Positions 4,586 to 6,363 of a DNA stretch of 6,363 nucleotides are shown here, one piece after another. The translations under genes and the position numbers were made by a program. Under the pieces are notes generated by a model. That model was given only the letters and a program-made list of their open reading frames with translations. It was not told the DNA's origin and made no database searches. How positions within the stretch are numbered: the stretch's first letter is position 1; the number at the start of each line of letters is the position of its first letter. The DNA comes from CAYLJO01 sp964383905 (GTDB lineage Bacteria > Acidobacteriota > Blastocatellia > Pyrinomonadales > Pyrinomonadaceae), in the NCBI GenBank assembly GCA_964383905.1, contig CAYLJO010000297.1, forward strand, positions 1-6,363, read 5' to 3'.

Positions 4586-6007
4586 TCAAGATCCGGGCTG
4601 CTTCTCACAGAGCGTCGGTGGGCCCAACGGCGCTTCCAGCAGCAGCTCAGTCTTGCCATCTTGATTGCGAAAACTGGTGATCGAGCCGTCGGGAAGACCT
4701 TCGGGCTTATAGCGATTGCCCTTGAGGAAGGTGAGCGAAACATCGGGGAAGCCATCGACGTGTTGCATCAGCCGACCGTCCTTTTCGAGGATCGTCACTG
4801 TCGCACCCGGGCCGCTCTCCAGCGCGTACGTCCCGACGATCTCCGCATTCGCTAGGTGAATCGCACTTCCCGACTCCGCCTCAGCGATTGACTGCAGTTT
4901 CATGGCGACCGCCTTGAGCCTGGACCGCGTCATTGGATCGGTTGCTTCGATAATGAGTCGGTCGATCGCGAGCGCATGCGCCTTGCTCAGCGCAGTCGCA
5001 GCGGGCACGGGGATGTCAGGCTTCACACCCATACCCTCCCAGCTGGTCCCAGTGATCGGATTGACGGCCTGAGCGCCGGGCATGTTCACGAAGAACTGAT
5101 GCCCCAGCGGCACGGGGCCTCCGGGGTTCGCACCACCGCCGGTCACCTCACCGATGACCAATGCGCGCTTGAAAACCTGCAAATCGTATGTGAGTTCCTC
5201 TCCGCCGGAGAATGTCAAAGGCGAAGTAAGCACGAACACGGGCTTGTGCGCACCGTAGGCAAGCTCTCCGAGGTCGGTGGTCTTGAACTCCTCCACGCGA
5301 TTGCCCGCGCGCCAATGAAACGTATTGACGATGTACGGTTTGCCCTCGCTCAAGTAACTGACGTACACCGCAACGGTGTTTGGATCTCCACCGCCATTGC
5401 TGCGGTTGTCGATGATCAGCGCATCAGTGTTGTGTAGAAACGCAAACGCGGCAGCCACCGCCGAGCGAGCGGTCTGGACAGGGGGCACGCCGTTAACGCG
5501 CATGTAGCCCACGTTGCCGTCCAGAATCTCCACCTTCGGAATCGCACCATTGAGCTTGAGCATCTGATTCAGGACTTCTTGCGAGGGTGGGCCCGGAGGA
5601 CCTTGCGGAAGGGGCGCAAAGCTGAAACCGATACGCAGGTGCTTGTCGTGCGCCACCGCGTACAGATCGTCGGTCAGCGCGCGGGCCAGCTCAGGTGCGG
5701 CCGTGATTTTTCTGTAAGCGTTCGATCCCTGCTTGGCCCTTACGCCCTCTGCGAGTTTCCTCGCCGTTTCCGGGATCGCGTATTGGGATTGAAGCGCCCG
5801 TGCGAGCTCGTTCAGCACTTCTTTGCGGACGCGTGCATTGATCTCAATGGCGGGCACCGGCCGAACGGTGCTGGGCGAGGGCGCCTCTTGGTGTGCCGGT
5901 CCTGCTACGGCATGAACCGAACGGTCATCACCAGGCCCGGCAGCGGCTGGACAGAGTTGGGGGATGGCACAGGTGAGCAAAACAGCGCTCAGGCAGATCT
6001 TCGTCAT
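4586..6007 (-). CDS. Secreted S41-family serine peptidase
   Basis: A 473-residue protein of the S41 peptidase family (tricorn/IRBP-like branch, not the PDZ-bearing CtpA type). A signal peptide at 1-23 (MTKICLSAVLLTCAIPQLCP then AAA) directs export, probably cleaved near AAA-G; no lipobox is seen. Residues 54-165 form the helical N-terminal S41 domain. Then come VGYMRVNGVP at 166-175, ALIIDNRSNGGGDPN (196-210, the family's IIDxRxNxGG motif), TSPLTFSGGEELTYDL (261-276) with the probable nucleophile Ser267, and VIGEVTGGGANPGG (284-297), whose Glu287 is a likely catalytic partner. WEGMGVKPDI closes the catalytic domain at 323-332. A C-terminal beta-rich domain (about 388-460, starting EIVGTYALESG) resembles the small domain often attached to secreted hydrolases. 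GGAG (6020-6017) lies nine bases before the ATG. The substrate is unknown. The start overlaps the stop of the AbiEii relic (TGATG). No internal defect is seen, so the gene looks intact. Confidence 0.9.
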   Translation of the reverse strand: MTKICLSAVLLTCAIPQLCPAAAGPGDDRSVHAVAGPAHQEAPSPSTVRPVPAIEINARVRKEVLNELARALQSQYAIPETARKLAEGVRAKQGSNAYRKITAAPELARALTDDLYAVAHDKHLRIGFSFAPLPQGPPGPPSQEVLNQMLKLNGAIPKVEILDGNVGYMRVNGVPPVQTARSAVAAAFAFLHNTDALIIDNRSNGGGDPNTVAVYVSYLSEGKPYIVNTFHWRAGNRVEEFKTTDLGELAYGAHKPVFVLTSPLTFSGGEELTYDLQVFKRALVIGEVTGGGANPGGPVPLGHQFFVNMPGAQAVNPITGTSWEGMGVKPDIPVPAATALSKAHALAIDRLIIEATDPMTRSRLKAVAMKLQSIAEAESGSAIHLANAEIVGTYALESGPGATVTILEKDGRLMQHVDGFPDVSLTFLKGNRYKPEGLPDGSITSFRNQDGKTELLLEAPLGPPTLCEKQPGS

Positions 6008-6318
6008 CAGCCGGCACTCCGTTCGCGTGTGGATGCTACCTCTTTTGCCAGTGCGGGGCGAGATCGAACTGCGCGAAATGCCGCGGACGTAGTACCGGTC
6101 GCAATTGCGAGCGGTGCTCCGCGCACCGGGTTCGGGAGGAGGGTCCGAGCCTTCCCTGTATGTGTCTCGATCATCGTGGGCTCGCGCAGCCCGATCTCGA
6201 TCCGGATGGTCTCGCGCTGGTCTGCAAGAGAAGATGGATAACTGACCTCAGCGTTATACTGCGTCGACCCGTTGGATCCGGTCAGAGGTATTGCGACGCG
6301 TAACTCGGCTCGATCTCT
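6007..6318 (-). pseudogene. AbiEii-type nucleotidyltransferase relic (type IV toxin)
   Basis: AbiEii/AbiGii toxins are nucleotidyltransferases of type IV abortive-infection toxin-antitoxin systems. On the minus strand the frame after a TAG at 6321-6319 reads AELRVAIPLTGSNGSTQYNA, then EVSYPSSLADQRETIRIEIG and LREP. This is the family's xVxYPS...ETIKIEIxLREP segment. It is followed by ARTLLPNPVRGAPLA, matching the usual TLLLDPxxGxPL block. A weaker match to the next block (VRCxSRxEALAEKLRAALTRRE) reads FRAVRSRPALAKEVASTRE and then stops at TGA 6009-6007. Intact members are about 200-300 residues; the nucleotidyltransferase core lies beyond the stop and past the window edge, and the C-terminal part is missing. 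No AbiEi antitoxin is visible. The stop overlaps the S41 start by one base, which suggests that S41-bearing DNA joined here by deletion or insertion. Confidence 0.65.
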
Positions 6319-6363
6319 CTATTCGTGTGGCGCTCCGTAGTTTAAGCCATCGCCTCGGCCTTA

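Noticed and set aside
4976..5437. 153-codon plus-strand frame opposite the S41 catalytic region
   Set aside because: It is antisense to the IIDxRxNxGG and Ser267 motifs, so it is explained by the peptidase gene.
5579..6241. 220-codon plus-strand open frame opposite the S41 gene and AbiEii relic
   Set aside because: Both minus-strand readings have strong family motifs; the plus product is Arg-rich with no domain, typical of an antisense shadow.
1..6363. CRISPR array, tRNA, rRNA, riboswitch or replication origin
   Set aside because: I saw no regularly spaced repeats, no cloverleaf, no conserved aptamer and no iteron cluster on either strand.

Overview
The window looks like a chromosomal accessory region of a GC-rich Gram-negative bacterium, most likely a proteobacterium and perhaps an alphaproteobacterium. 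This is inferred from the GC-rich codon choice, the mix of families (TetR, SDR, HxlR, DUF1993, a secreted S41 peptidase, IS21 and AbiEii relics) and the Shine-Dalgarno pattern. No single marker gene fixes the taxon. There are no tRNA or rRNA genes and no CRISPR array.

Layout. Positions 1-582 hold an IS21-type transposition relic: a decayed IstB ATPase, possibly preceded by the last codons of IstA, and followed by a strong GC hairpin. Positions 648-1116 on the minus strand hold a decayed gene of unknown family. It is split by one stop codon and one frameshift, so it does not show as a single open frame. Positions 1104-1723 contain a TetR/AcrR-type repressor with a good sigma-70-like promoter. 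After a 166-base spacer comes a short-chain dehydrogenase/reductase (SDR) gene at 1890-2735. Positions about 2702-3174 hold out-of-frame debris: the C-terminal piece of a second SDR and the C-terminal half of an HxlR-type regulator. Positions 3175-3499 show no gene. A DUF1993 gene lies on the minus strand (3500-3997, probably originally from 4021). After another gene-poor stretch there is a small plus-strand DUF2007-like gene (4312-4500), then a convergent minus-strand gene for a secreted S41 peptidase (4586-6007). Its start codon abuts a truncated minus-strand AbiEii-type nucleotidyltransferase relic (6007-6318).

How the genes may work together. The only pair that reads as a functional unit is tetR plus SDR. 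Both are on the plus strand, and a near-identical 14-base motif lies just upstream of each, so the repressor may control itself and the dehydrogenase. The SDR lacks the usual catalytic Ser and Tyr, so its role is uncertain. The rest is a mosaic of intact single genes and gene remnants. That is what repeated insertion and deletion at one site would leave, with the IS21 and abortive-infection-type relics at the two edges marking past mobile DNA. I see no clear complete new defence or biosynthetic system. The best leads are the TetR/SDR circuit with its odd active site and the hidden decayed gene at 648-1116.
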